From the NCBI GenBank assembly GCA_964247055.1, contig OZ176052.1, forward strand, positions 14,322,001 to 14,386,000: DNA of 64,000 nucleotides, read 5' to 3'. Shown here one piece after another: positions 53,568-64,000 of the stretch. Each line of letters starts with the position of its first letter. Position 1 is the first letter of the stretch. The notes under the pieces were generated by a model. That model was not told the origin of the DNA. It saw nothing but the letters and a program-made list of their open reading frames with translations, and searched no databases. Position numbers and translations under genes: made by a program. Origin of the DNA: Paragordius varius. Taxonomy: Eukaryota; Nematomorpha.

Positions 53568-56506
53568 GGGTGATGATGGAACTACCATAGGGCTACCCAA
53601 AAAAAATTATAGTGACATCACCTGATCAAATTTGGATTTTAGGTAGCCATTTTTATTTTTAAAATCGTATAAAATAAATTTTTTAAATATTTAAAAAATT
53701 CATAAAAATTACATTTATAGTCCGATCCCCAAAATATTTGGGGTGATGATGGAACTACCATAGGGCTACCCAAAAAAAATTATGGTGACATCACCTGATC
53801 AAATTTGGATTTTAGGTAGCCATTTTTATTTTTAAAATCGTATAAAATAAATTTTTTAAATATTTAAAAAATTCATAAAAATTACATTTATACTCCGATC
53901 TCGAAAATATTTGGGGTGATGATGGAACTACCATAGGGCTACCCAAAAAAATTATAGTGACATCACCTGATCAAATTTGGATTTTAGGTAGCCATTTTTA
54001 TTTTTAAAATCGTATAAAATAAATTTTTTAAATATTTAAAAAATTCATAAAAATTACATTTATAGTCCGATCCCCAAAATATTTGGGGTGATGATGGAAC
54101 TACCATAGGGCTACCCAAAAAAAATTATGGTGACATCACCTGATCAAATTTGGATTTTAGGTAGCCATTTTTATTATTAAAATCGTATAAAATAAATTTT
54201 TTAAATATTTAAAAAATTCATAAAAATTACATTTATACACCGATCTCGAAAATATTTGGGGTGATGATGGAACTACCATAGGGCTACGCAAAAAAAATTA
54301 TGGTGACATCACCTGATCAAATTTGGATTTTAGGTAGCCATTTTTATTTTTAAAATCGTATAAAATAAATTTTTTAAATATTTAAAAAATTCAAAAAAAT
54401 TACATTTATACTCCGATCTCGACAATATTTGTGGTGATGATGGAACTACCATAGGGCTACGCAAAAAAAATTATGGTGACATCACCTGATCAAATTTGGA
54501 TTTTAGGTAGCCATTTTTATTTTTAAAATCGTATAAAATATATTTTTTAAATATTTAAAAAATTCATAAAAATTACATTTATACTCCGATCTCGAAAATA
54601 TTTGGGGTGATGATGGAATTACCATAGGGCTACCCACAAAAAATTATGGTGACATCACCTGATCAAATTTGGATTTTAGGTAGCCATTTTTATTTTTAAA
54701 ATCGTATAAAATATATTTTTTAAATATTTAAAAAATTCATAAAAATTACATTTATACTCCGATCTCGAAAATATTTGGGGTGATGATGGAACTACCATAG
54801 GGCTACCCAAAAAAAATTATAGTGACATCACCTGATCAAATTTGGATTTTAGGTAACCATTTTTATTTTTAATATCGTATAAAATAAATTTTTTAAATAT
54901 TTAAAAAATTCATAAAAATTACATTTATAGTCCGATCCCCAAAATATTTGGGGTGATGATGGAACTACCATAGGGCTACCCAAAAAAAATTATAGTGACA
55001 TAACCTGATCAAATTTGGATTTTAGGTAGCCATTTTTATTTTTAAAATCGTATAAAATAAATTTTTTAAATATTTAAAAAATTCATAAAAATTACATTTA
55101 TAGTCCGATCCCCAAAATATTTGGGGTGATGATGGAACTACCATAGGGCTACCCAAAAAAAATTATGGTGACATCACCTGATCAAATTTGGATTTTAGGT
55201 AGCCATTTTTATTTTTAAAATCGTATAAAATAAATTTTTTAAATATTTAAAAAATTCATAAAAATTACATTTATACTCCGATCTCGAAAATATTTGGGGT
55301 GATGATGGAACTACCATAGGGCTACCCAAAAAAATTATAGTGACATCACCTGATCAAATTTGGATTTTAGGTAGCCATTTTTATTTTTAAAATCGTATAA
55401 AATAAATTTTTTAAATATTTAAAAAATTCATAAAAATTACATTTATAGTCCGATCCCCAAAATATTTGGGGTGATGATGGAACTACCATAGGGCTACCCA
55501 AAAAAAATTATGGTGACATCACCTGATCAAATTTGGATTTTAGGTAGCCATTTTTATTTTTAAAATCGTATAAAATAAATTTTTTAAATATTTAAAAAAT
55601 TCATAAAAATTACATTTATACTCCGATCTCGAAAATATTTGGGGTGATGATGGAACTACCATAGGGCTACGCAAAAAAAATTATGGTGACATCACCTGAT
55701 CAAATTTGGATTTTAGGTAGCCATTTTTATTTTTAAAATCGTATAAAATAAATTTTTTAAATATTTAAAAAATTCAAAAAAATTACATTTATACTCCGAT
55801 CTCGACAATATTTGGGGTGATGATGGAACTACCATAGGGCTACGCAAAAAAAATTATGGTGACATCACCTGATCAAATTTGGATTTTAGGTAGCCATTTT
55901 TATTTTTAAAATCGTATAAAATAAATTTTTTAAATATTTAAAAAATTCAAAAAAATTACATTTATACTCCGATCTCGACAATATTTGTGGTGATGATGGA
56001 ACTACCATAGGGCTACCCAAAAAAAATTATGGTGACATCACCTGATCAAATTTGGATTTTAGGTAGCCATTTTTATTTTTAAAATCGTATAAAATAAATT
56101 TTTTAAATATTTAAAAAATTCATAAAAATTACATTTATACTCCGATCTCGAAAATATTTGGGGTGATGATGGAACTACCATAGGGCTACCCAAAAAAAAT
56201 TATGGTGACATCACCTGATCAAATTTGGATTTTAGGTAGCCATTTTTATTTTTAAAATTGTATAAAATAAATTTTTTAAATATTTAAAAAATTCATAAAA
56301 GTTACATTTATAGTCCGATCCCCAAAATATTTGTGGTGATGATGGAACTACCATAGGGCTACCCAAAAAAAATTATGGTGACATCACCTGATCAAATTTG
56401 GATTTTAGGTAGCCATTTTTATTTTTAAAATCGTATAAAATAAATTTTTTAAATATTTAAAAAATTCATAAAAATTACATTTATAGTCCGATCCCCAAAA
56501 TATTTG
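53568..56506 (+). repeat. 17-monomer HOR unit, copy 2
   Basis: Same order as copy 1, with tacaccgatc at 54236 and gacataacctg at 54997. Two extra monomer starts read tttgtggtg instead of tttggggtg (near 54427 and 55984), a change normally tied to the aaattg class. The next monomer (56507) is acaacc/gctacgc, so the unit ends here. Confidence 0.92.
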
Positions 56507-57371
56507 GGGTGATGATGGAACAACCATAGGGCTACGCAAAAAAAATTATGGCGACATCACCTGATCAAATTTGGATTTTAGGTAGCCATTTTTATTTTTA
56601 ATATCGTATAAAATAAATTTTTTAAATATTTAAAAAATTCATAAAAATTACATTTATAGTCCGATCCCCAAAATATTTGGGGTGATGATGGAACTACCAT
56701 AGGGCTACCCAAAAAAAATTATAGTGACATCACCTGATCAAATTTGGATTTTAGGTAGCCATTTTTATTTTTAAAATCGTATAAAATAAATTTTTTAAAT
56801 ATTTAAAAAATTCATAAAAATTACATTTATAGTCCGATCCCCAAAATATTTGGGGTGATGATGGAACAACCATAGGGCTACGCAAAAAAAATTATGGCGA
56901 CATCACCTGATCAAATTTGGATTTTAGGTAGCCATTTTTATTTTTAAAATCGTATAAAATAAATTTTTTAAATATTGAAAAAATACAAAAAAATTACATT
57001 TATACTCCGATCTCGAAAATATTTGGGGTGATGATGGAACTACCATAGGGCTACCCAAAAAAAATTATGGCGACATCACCTGATCAAATTTGGATTTTAG
57101 GTAGCCATTTTTATTTTTAAAATCGTATAAAATAAATTTTTTAAATGTTTAAAAAATTCATAAAAATTACATTTATAGTCCGATCCCCAAAATATTTGGG
57201 GTGATGATGGAATTACCATAGGGCTACCCAAAAAAAATTATGGTGACATCACCTGATCAAATTTGGATTTTAGGTAGCCATTTTTATTTTTAAAATCGTA
57301 TAAAATATATTTTTTAAATATTTAAAAAATTCATAAAAATTACATTTATACTCCGATCTCGAAAATATTTG
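56507..57371 (+). repeat. Five-monomer link with the aatattgaaaaa module
   Basis: Order: acaacc/gctacgc/aatatcg; agtgaca; acaacc/gctacgc with aatattgaaaaaatac; ggcgaca/aatgttt; aattacc/aaatatat. The last three classes in that order also occur from 7412 and from 9832, nearly 50 kb away, showing long-range relatedness within the array. Confidence 0.8.
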
Positions 57372-59092
57372 GGGTGATGATGGAACTACCCTAGGGCTAC
57401 CCAAAAAAAATTATAGTGACATCACCTGATCAAATTTGGATTTTAGGTAACCATTTTTATTTTTAATATCGTATAAAATAAATTTTTTAAATATTTAAAA
57501 AATTCATAAAAATTACATTTATAGTCCGATCCCCAAAATATTTGGGGTGATGATGGAATTACCATAGGGCTACCCAAAAAAAATTATGGTGACATCACCT
57601 GATCAAATTTGGATTTTAGGTAGCCATTTTTATTTTTAAAATCGTATAAAATATATTTTTTAAATATTTAAAAAATTCATAAAAATTACATTTATACTCC
57701 GATCTCGAAAATATTTGGGGTGATGATGGAACTACCCTAGGGCTACCCAAAAAAAATTATAGTGACATCACCTGATCAAATTTGGATTTTAGGTAACCAT
57801 TTTTATTTTTAATATCGTATAAAATAAATTTTTTAAATATTTAAAAAATTCATAAAAATTACATTTATAGTCCGATTCCCAAAATATTTGGGGTGATGAT
57901 GGAACTACCATAGGGCTACCCAAAAAAAATTATAGTGACATCACCTGATCAAATTTGGATTTTAGGTAGCCATTTTTATTTTTAAAATCGTATAAAATAA
58001 ATTTTTTAAATATTTAAAAAATTCATAAAAATTACATTTATTCCTCAAAATATTTGGGGTGATGATGGAACTACCATAGGGCTACCCAAAAAAAATTATG
58101 GTGACATCACCTGATCAAATTTGGATTTTAGGTAGCCATTTTTATTTTTAAAATCGTATAAAATAAATTTTTTAAATATTTAAAAAATTCATAAAAATTA
58201 CATTTATACTCCGATCTCGAAAATATTTGGGGTGATGATGGAACTACCATAGGGCTACCCAAAAAAAATTATAGTGAAACACCTGATCAAATTTGGATTT
58301 TAGGTAGCCATTTTTATTTTTAAAATCGTATAAAATAAATTTTTTAAATATTTAAAAAATTCATAAAAATTACATTTATAGTCCGATCCCCAAAATATTT
58401 GGGGTGATGATGGAACTACCATAGGGCTACCCAAAAAAAATTATGGTGACATCACCTGATCAAATTTGGATTTTAGGTAGCCATTTTTATTTTTAAAATC
58501 GTATAAAATAAATTTTTAAATATTTAAAAAATTCATAAAAATTACATTTATAGTCCGATCCCCAAAATATTTGGGGTGATGATGGAACTACCATAGGGCT
58601 ACCCAAAAAATATTATGGTGACATCACCTGATCAAATTTGGATTTTAGGTAGCCATTTTTATTTTTAAAATCGTATAAAATAAATTTTTTAAATATTGAA
58701 AAAATTCAAAAAAATTACATTTATACTCCGATCTCGAAAATATTTGGGGTGATGATGGAACTACCATAGGGCTACCCAAAAAAAATTATGGCGACATCAC
58801 CTGATCAAATTTGGATTTTAGGTAGCCATTTTTATTTTTAAAATCGTATAAAATAAATTTTTTAAATGTTTAAAAAATTCATAAAAATTACATTTATAGT
58901 CCGATCCCCAAAATATTTGGGGTGATGATGGAATTACCATAGGGCTACCCAAAAAAAATTATGGTGACATCACCTGATCAAATTTGGATTTTAGGTAGCC
59001 ATTTTGATTTTTAAAATCGTATAAAATATATTTTTTAAATATTTAAAAAATTCATAAAAATTACATTTATACTCCGATCTCGAAAATATTTG
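57372..59092 (+). repeat. 10-monomer block, copy A of a 15-monomer-offset duplication
   Basis: It matches 59958 to about 61689. The shared rare marker acccaaaaaatatta lies at 58602 and 61197, 2595 bp (15 x 173) apart; an aatattgaaaaaattc change follows in the same monomer. Private losses in this copy are the 7-bp loss in the monomer 57891-58056, gtgaaacacc near 58276, and one T near 58515. Confidence 0.87.
57891..58056 (+). repeat. Short monomer (166 bp) with an altered end block
   Basis: The end reads catttattcctcaaaat in place of catttatagtccgatccccaaaat, so seven bases and the CCCC arm of the junction palindrome are gone. The homologous monomer of the other copy (about 60476-60648) is full length and reads gatcctcaaaa, so both share the cctc change and the loss followed it. 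Confidence 0.87.
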
Positions 59093-59957
59093 GGGTGATG
59101 ATGGAACTACCATAGGGCTACCCAAAAAAAATTATAGTGACATCACCTGATCAAATTTGGATTTTAGGTAACCATTTTTATTTTTAATATCGTATAAAAT
59201 AAATTTTTTAAATATTTAAAAAATTCATAAAAATTACATTTATAGTCCGATCCCCAAAATATTTGGGGTGATGATGGAACTACCATAGGGCTACCCAAAA
59301 AAAATTATAGTGACATCACCTGATCAAATTTGGATTTTAGGTAGCCATTTTTATTTTTAAAATCGTATAAAATAAATTTTTTAAATATTTAAAAAATTCA
59401 TAAAAATTACATTTATAGTCCGATCCCCAAAATATTTGGGGTGATGATGGAACTACCATAGGGCTACCCAAAAAAAATTATGGTGACATCACCTGATCAA
59501 ATTTGGATTTTAGGTAGCCATTTTTATTTTTAAAATCGTATAAAATAAATTTTTTTGATATTTAAAAAATTCATAAAAATTACATTTATACTCCGATCTC
59601 GAAAATATTTGGGGTGATGATGGAACTACCATAGGGCTACCCAAAAAAAATTATGGTGACATCACCTGATCAAATTTGGATTTTAGGTAGCCATTTTTAT
59701 TTTTAAAATTGTATAAAATCAATTTTTTAAATATTTAAAAAATTCATAAAAGTTACATTTATAGTCCGATCCCCAAAATATTTGGGGTGATGATGGAACT
59801 ACCATAGGGCTACCCAAAAAAAATTATAGTGACATCACCTGATCAAATTTGGATTTTAGGTAGCCATTTTTATTTTTAAAATCGTATAAAATAAATTTTT
59901 TAAATATTTAAAAAATTCATAAAAAGTACATTTATAGTCCGATCCCCAAAATATTTG

Positions 59958-61689
59958 GGGTGATGATGGAACTACCCTAGGGCTACCCAAAAAAAATTAT
60001 AGTGACATCACCTGATCAAATTTGGATTTTAGGTAACCATTTTTATTTTTAATATCGTATAAAATAAATTTTTTAAATATTTAAAAAATTCATAAAAATT
60101 ACATTTATAGTCCGATCCCCAAAATATTTGGGTTGATGATGGAATTACCATAGGGCTACCCAAAAAAAATTATGGTGACATCACCTGATCAAATTTGGAT
60201 TTTAGGTAGCCATTTTTATTTTTAAAATCGTATAAAATATATTTTTTAAATATTTAAAAAATTCATAAAAATTACATTTATACTCCGATCTCGAAAATAT
60301 TTGGGGTGATGATGGAACTACCCTAGGGCTACCCAAAAAAAATTATAGTGACATCACCTGATCAAATTTGGATTTTAGGTAACCATTTTTATTTTTAATA
60401 TCGTATAAAATAAATTTTTTAAATATTTAAAAAATTCATAAAAATTACATTTATAGTCCGATCCCCAAAATATTTGGGGTGATGATGGAACTACCATAGG
60501 GCTACCCAAAAAAAATTATAGTGACATCACCTGATCAAATTTGGATTTTAGGTAGCCATTTTTATTTTTAAAATCGTATAAAATAAATTTTTTAAATATT
60601 TAAAAAATTCATAAAAATTACATTTATAGTCCGATCCTCAAAATATTTGGGGTGATGATGGAACTACCATAGGGCTACCCAAAAAAAATTATGGTGACAT
60701 CACCTGATCAAATTTGGATTTTAGGTAGCCATTTTTATTTTTAAAATCGTATAAAATAAATTTTTTAAATATTTAAAAAATTCATAAAAATTACATTTAT
60801 ACTCCGATCTCGAAAATATTTGGGGTGATGATGGAACTACCATAGGGCTACCCAAAAAAAATTATAGTGACATCACCTGATCAAATTTGGATTTTAGGTA
60901 GCCATTTTTATTTTTAAAATCGTATAAAATAAATTTTTTAAATATTTAAAAAATTCATAAAAATTACATTTATAGTCCGATCCCCAAAATATTTGGGGTG
61001 ATGATGGAACTACCATAGGGCTACCCAAAAAAAATTATGGTGACATCACCTGATCAAATTTGGATTTTAGGTAGCCATTTTTATTTTTAAAATCGTATAA
61101 AATAAATTTTTTAAATATTTAAAAAATTCATAAAAATTACATTTATAGTCCGATCCCCAAAATATTTGGGGTGATGATGGAACTACCATAGGGCTACCCA
61201 AAAAATATTATGGTGACATCACCTGATCAAATTTGGATTTTAGGTAGCCATTTTTATTTTTAAAATCGTATAAAATAAATTTTTTAAATATTGAAAAAAT
61301 TCAAAAAAATTACATTTATACTCCGATCTCGAAAATATTTGGGGTGATGATGGAACTACCATAGGGCTACCCAAAAAAAATTATGGCGACATCACCTGAT
61401 CAAATTTGGATTTTAGGTAGCCATTTTTATTTTTAAAATCGTATAAAATAAATTTTTTAAATGTTTAAAAAATTCATAAAAATTACATTTATAGTCCGAT
61501 CCCCAAAATATTTGGGGTGATGATGGAATTACCATAGGGCTACCCAAAAAAAATTATGGTGACATCACCTGATCAAATTTGGATTTTAGGTAGCCATTTT
61601 TATTTTTAAAATCGTATAAAATAAATTTTTTAAATATTTAAAAAATTCATAAAAATTACATTTATACTCCGATCTCGAAAATATTCGGG
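59958..61689 (+). repeat. 10-monomer block, copy B of a 15-monomer-offset duplication
   Basis: It repeats 57372-59092 in the same order. Private change: tttgggttgatgatgg near 60128. The last monomer reads aaataaat where copy A has aaatatat, and the following monomer (ggcgaca/gtagcc, opening attcggggtg) differs in class from copy A (gtaacc), so the match ends there. Confidence 0.85.
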
Positions 61690-62206
61690 GTGATGATGGA
61701 ACTACCATAGGGCTACCCAAAAAAAATTATGGCGACATCACCTGATCAAATTTGGATTTTAGGTAGCCATTTTTATTTTTAAAATCGTATAAAATAAATT
61801 TTTTAAATATTTAAAAAATTCATAAAAATTACATTTATAGTCCGATCTTCAAAATATTTGGGGTGATGATGGAACAACCATAGGGCTACGCAAAAAAAAT
61901 TATGGCGACATCACCTGATCAAATTTGGATTTTAGGTAGCCATTTTTATTTTTAATATCGTATAAAATAAATTTTTTAAATATTTAAAAAATTCATAAAA
62001 ATTACATTTATAGTCCGATCCCCAAAATATTTGGGGTGATGATGGAACTACCATAGGGCTACCCAAAAAAAATTATAGTGACATCACCTGATCAAATTTG
62101 GATTTTAGGTAGCCATTTTTATTTTTGAAATCGTATAAAATAAATTTTTTAAATATTTAAAAAATTCATAAAAATTACATTTATAGTCCGATCCCCAAAA
62201 TATTTG

Positions 62207-63243
62207 GGGTGATGATGGAATTACCATAGGGCTACCCACAAAAAATTATGGTGACATCACCTGATCAAATTTGGATTTTAGGTAGCCATTTTTATTTTTA
62301 AAATCGTATAAAATATATTTTTTAAATATTTAAAAAATTCATAAAAATTACATTTATACTCCGATCTCGAAAATATTTGGGGTGATGATGGAACTACCAT
62401 AGGGCTACCCAAAAAAAATTATAGTGACATCACCTGATCAAATTTGGATTTTAGGTAACCATTTTTATTTTTAATATCGTATAAAATAAATTTTTTAAAT
62501 ATTTAAAAAATTCATAAAAATTACATTTATAGTCCGATCCCCAAAATATTTGGGGTGATGATGGAACTACCATAGGGCTACCCAAAAAAAATTATAGTGA
62601 CATCACCTGATCAAATTTGGATTTTAGGTAGCCATTTTTATTTTTAAAATCGTATAAAATAAATTTTTTAAATATTTAAAAAATTCATAAAAATTACATT
62701 TATAGTCCGATCCCCAAAATATTTGGGGTGATGATGGAACTACCATAGGGCTACCCAAAAAAAATTATGGTGACATCACCTGATCAAATTTGGATTTAAG
62801 GTAGCCATTTTTATTTTTAAAATCGTATAAAATAAATTTTTTAAATATTTAAAAAATTCATAAAAATTACATTTATACTCCGATCTCGAAAATATTTGGG
62901 GTGATGATGGAACTACCATAGGGCTACCCAAAAAAATTATAGTGACATCACCTGATCAAATTTGGATTTTAGGTAGCCATTTTTATTTTTAAAATCGTAT
63001 AAAATAAATTTTTTAAATATTTAAAAAATTCATAAAAATTACATTTATAGTCCGATCCCCAAAATATTTGGGGTGATGATGGAACTACCATAGGGCTACC
63101 CAAAAAAAATTATGGTGACATCACCTGATCAAATTTGGATTTTAGGTAGATATTTTTATTTTTAAAATCGTATAAAATAAATTTTTTAAATATTTAAAAA
63201 ATTCATAAAAATTACATTTATAGTCCGATCCCCAAAATATTTG
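62207..63243 (+). repeat. 6-monomer HOR unit, copy 1
   Basis: Order: aattacc/ccacaaa/aaatatat; gtaacc/aatatcg; agtgaca; ggtgaca; 7-A agtgaca; ggtgaca. The length of 1037 bp is 6 x 173 minus 1, the minus 1 coming from the 7-A tract. Private changes are ggatttaagg near 62797 and gtagatatttt near 63147. Confidence 0.88.
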
Positions 63244-64000
63244 GGGTGATGATGGAATTACCATAGGGCTACCCACAAAAAATTATGGTGACATCACCTG
63301 ATCAAATTTGGATTTTAGGTAGCCATTTTTATTTTTAAAATCGTATAAAATATATTTTTTAAATATTTAAAAAATTCATAAAAATTACATTTATACTCCG
63401 ATCTCGAAAATATTTGGGGTGATGATGGAACTACCATAGGGCTACCCAAAAAAAATTATAGTGACATCACCTGATCAAATTTGGATTTTAGGTAACCATT
63501 TTTATTTTTAATATCGTATAAAATAAATTTTTTAAATATTTAAAAAATTCATAAAAATTACATTTATAGTCCGATCCCCAAAATATTTGGGGTGATGATG
63601 GAACTACCATAGGGCTACCCAAAAAAAATTATAGTGACATCACCTGATCAAATTTGGATTTTAGGTAGCCATTTTTATTTTTAAAATCGTATAAAATAAA
63701 TTTTTTAAATATTTAAAAAATTCATAAAAATTACATTTATAGTCCGATCCCCAAAATATTTGGGGTGATGATGGAACTACCATAGGGCTACCCAAAAAAA
63801 ATTATGGTGACATCACCTGATCAAATTTGGATTTTAGGTAGCCATTTTTATTTTTGAAATCGTATAAAATAAATTTTTTAAATATTTAAAAAATTCATAA
63901 AAATTACATTTATACTCCGATCTCGAAAATATTTGGGGTGATGATGGAACTACTATAGGGCTACCCAAAAAAATTATAGTGACATCACCTGATCAAATTT
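63244..64000 (+). repeat. 6-monomer HOR unit, copy 2, cut by the window end
   Basis: It repeats the first five monomers of copy 1 in order. The fifth, 7-A agtgaca with a private actactatagg near 63950, runs off the right edge. The array clearly continues beyond the window. Confidence 0.88.

Larger units (their letters stand above)
1..64000 (+). repeat. Satellite DNA array, 173-bp monomer, about 370 head-to-tail copies
   Basis: The motif gggtgatgatgg recurs every 173 bp through the window (starts at 1, 174, 332, 505, 678, and so on). Every spacing checked was 173 bp or differed by a small indel. The consensus has about 46 G+C in 173 bp (near 27%). All monomers are in the same orientation; I found no inverted monomer, no unique spacer and no inserted mobile element. 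Both window edges fall inside the array, so its true length is unknown. The monomer length is close to one nucleosome plus linker, typical of centromeric or pericentromeric satellites. The family itself is not one I recognise. There is no open coding frame: 173 is not a multiple of 3, so each frame is rotated in every copy, and TAG, TGA and TAA occur in each monomer. Confidence 0.99.

Noticed and set aside
1-64000. Protein-coding genes or a long tandem-repeat protein
   Set aside because: The monomer length of 173 is not divisible by 3 and every monomer has stops in all frames, so no frame stays open over successive monomers on either strand.
1-64000. CRISPR array
   Set aside because: There are no unique spacers between short repeats. 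The entire 173 bp is repeated, the copies differ only by shared variants, and there are no cas genes.
1-64000. Telomeric repeat or ribosomal intergenic spacer
   Set aside because: There are no short G-rich telomere units and no rRNA gene sequence. The unit is a single AT-rich 173-bp monomer throughout.
1-64000. Mobile elements or virus-derived insertions within the array
   Set aside because: No position showed a loss of the 173-bp rhythm larger than about 15 bp, so there is no room for an inserted element.
1-64000. Inverted (head-to-head) monomers
   Set aside because: The reverse complement of gggtgatgatgg was looked for while reading and not found; all monomers run the same way.
1-64000. 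Bacterial promoters, terminators or origins
   Set aside because: The CCCCAAA/TTTGGGG hairpin followed by T-rich DNA could be mistaken for terminators, and the AT block for promoters. Their strict recurrence in a long satellite with no genes makes those readings unsupported.

Overview
The whole 64-kb window is one uninterrupted satellite DNA array. A monomer of about 173 bp (roughly 27% GC, about 370 copies, all head-to-tail in the same orientation) fills it from the first base to the last. Both ends of the window lie inside the array, so the full array is longer. I see no protein-coding gene, RNA gene, transposon, retroelement, inversion or unique spacer. This points to heterochromatin of a eukaryotic chromosome (centromeric, pericentromeric or subtelomeric). 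Nucleosome-length AT-rich satellites are common in insects, other animals and plants. I do not recognise this family and cannot name the organism.

Monomer layout, counting from the g of gggtgatgatgg as position 1: positions 1-81 and 151-173 are moderately GC-rich (about 40%) and carry several short dyads. Positions 82-150 are a 70-bp block of about 93% AT. The dyads are GGTGAT(2-7)/ATCACC(50-55), GGCTACC(24-30)/GGTAGCC(75-81), GGTGA-CA-TCACC(44-55), TGATCA(56-61), and, in one variant, CCCCAAA-ATA-TTTGGGG across the monomer junction. Monomers fall into recurring classes set by linked bases at about ten positions. The main markers are aactacc/aattacc/aacaacc/accctagg near 13-23, ccc/cgc/ccac near 30-34, ggtgaca/agtgaca/ggcgaca at 44-50, gtagcc/gtaacc at 76-81, aaaatcg/aatatcg/aaattg near 95-100, aaataaat/aaatatat, aatattt/aatgttt, ttcataa/ttcaaaa, and the linked end blocks tagtcc..ccccaaaa, tactcc..ctcgaaaa and tactcc..ctcgacaa.

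The ordered classes form higher-order repeats (HORs) of changing size. Region by region: 1-4130 is two copies of a 12-monomer unit. 4131-7065 is a reshuffled relative with the same private variant monomers. 7066-10868 holds an 8-monomer block repeated 14 monomers away. 11042 to about 15193 is 2.2 copies of an 11-mer. 13118-24702 is a mosaic of overlapping duplications (20 monomers at offset 7607 bp, 14 monomers at offset 2938 bp, 5 monomers at offset 3978 bp). 27808-40080 is a 35-monomer (6.05-kb) near-identical duplication. 38352-42847 is two abutting 13-mers. 42502-49249 carries further 13-mer and 34-mer offset copies. 50633-56506 is two abutting 17-mers. 57372 to about 61689 is a 10-monomer block repeated at a 15-monomer offset. 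62207-64000 begins a 6-mer repeat. The many sizes and nested copies are what repeated unequal crossing-over in an actively homogenising array would leave. All intervals were read by eye from shared private mutations, so duplication ends are good to about one monomer.
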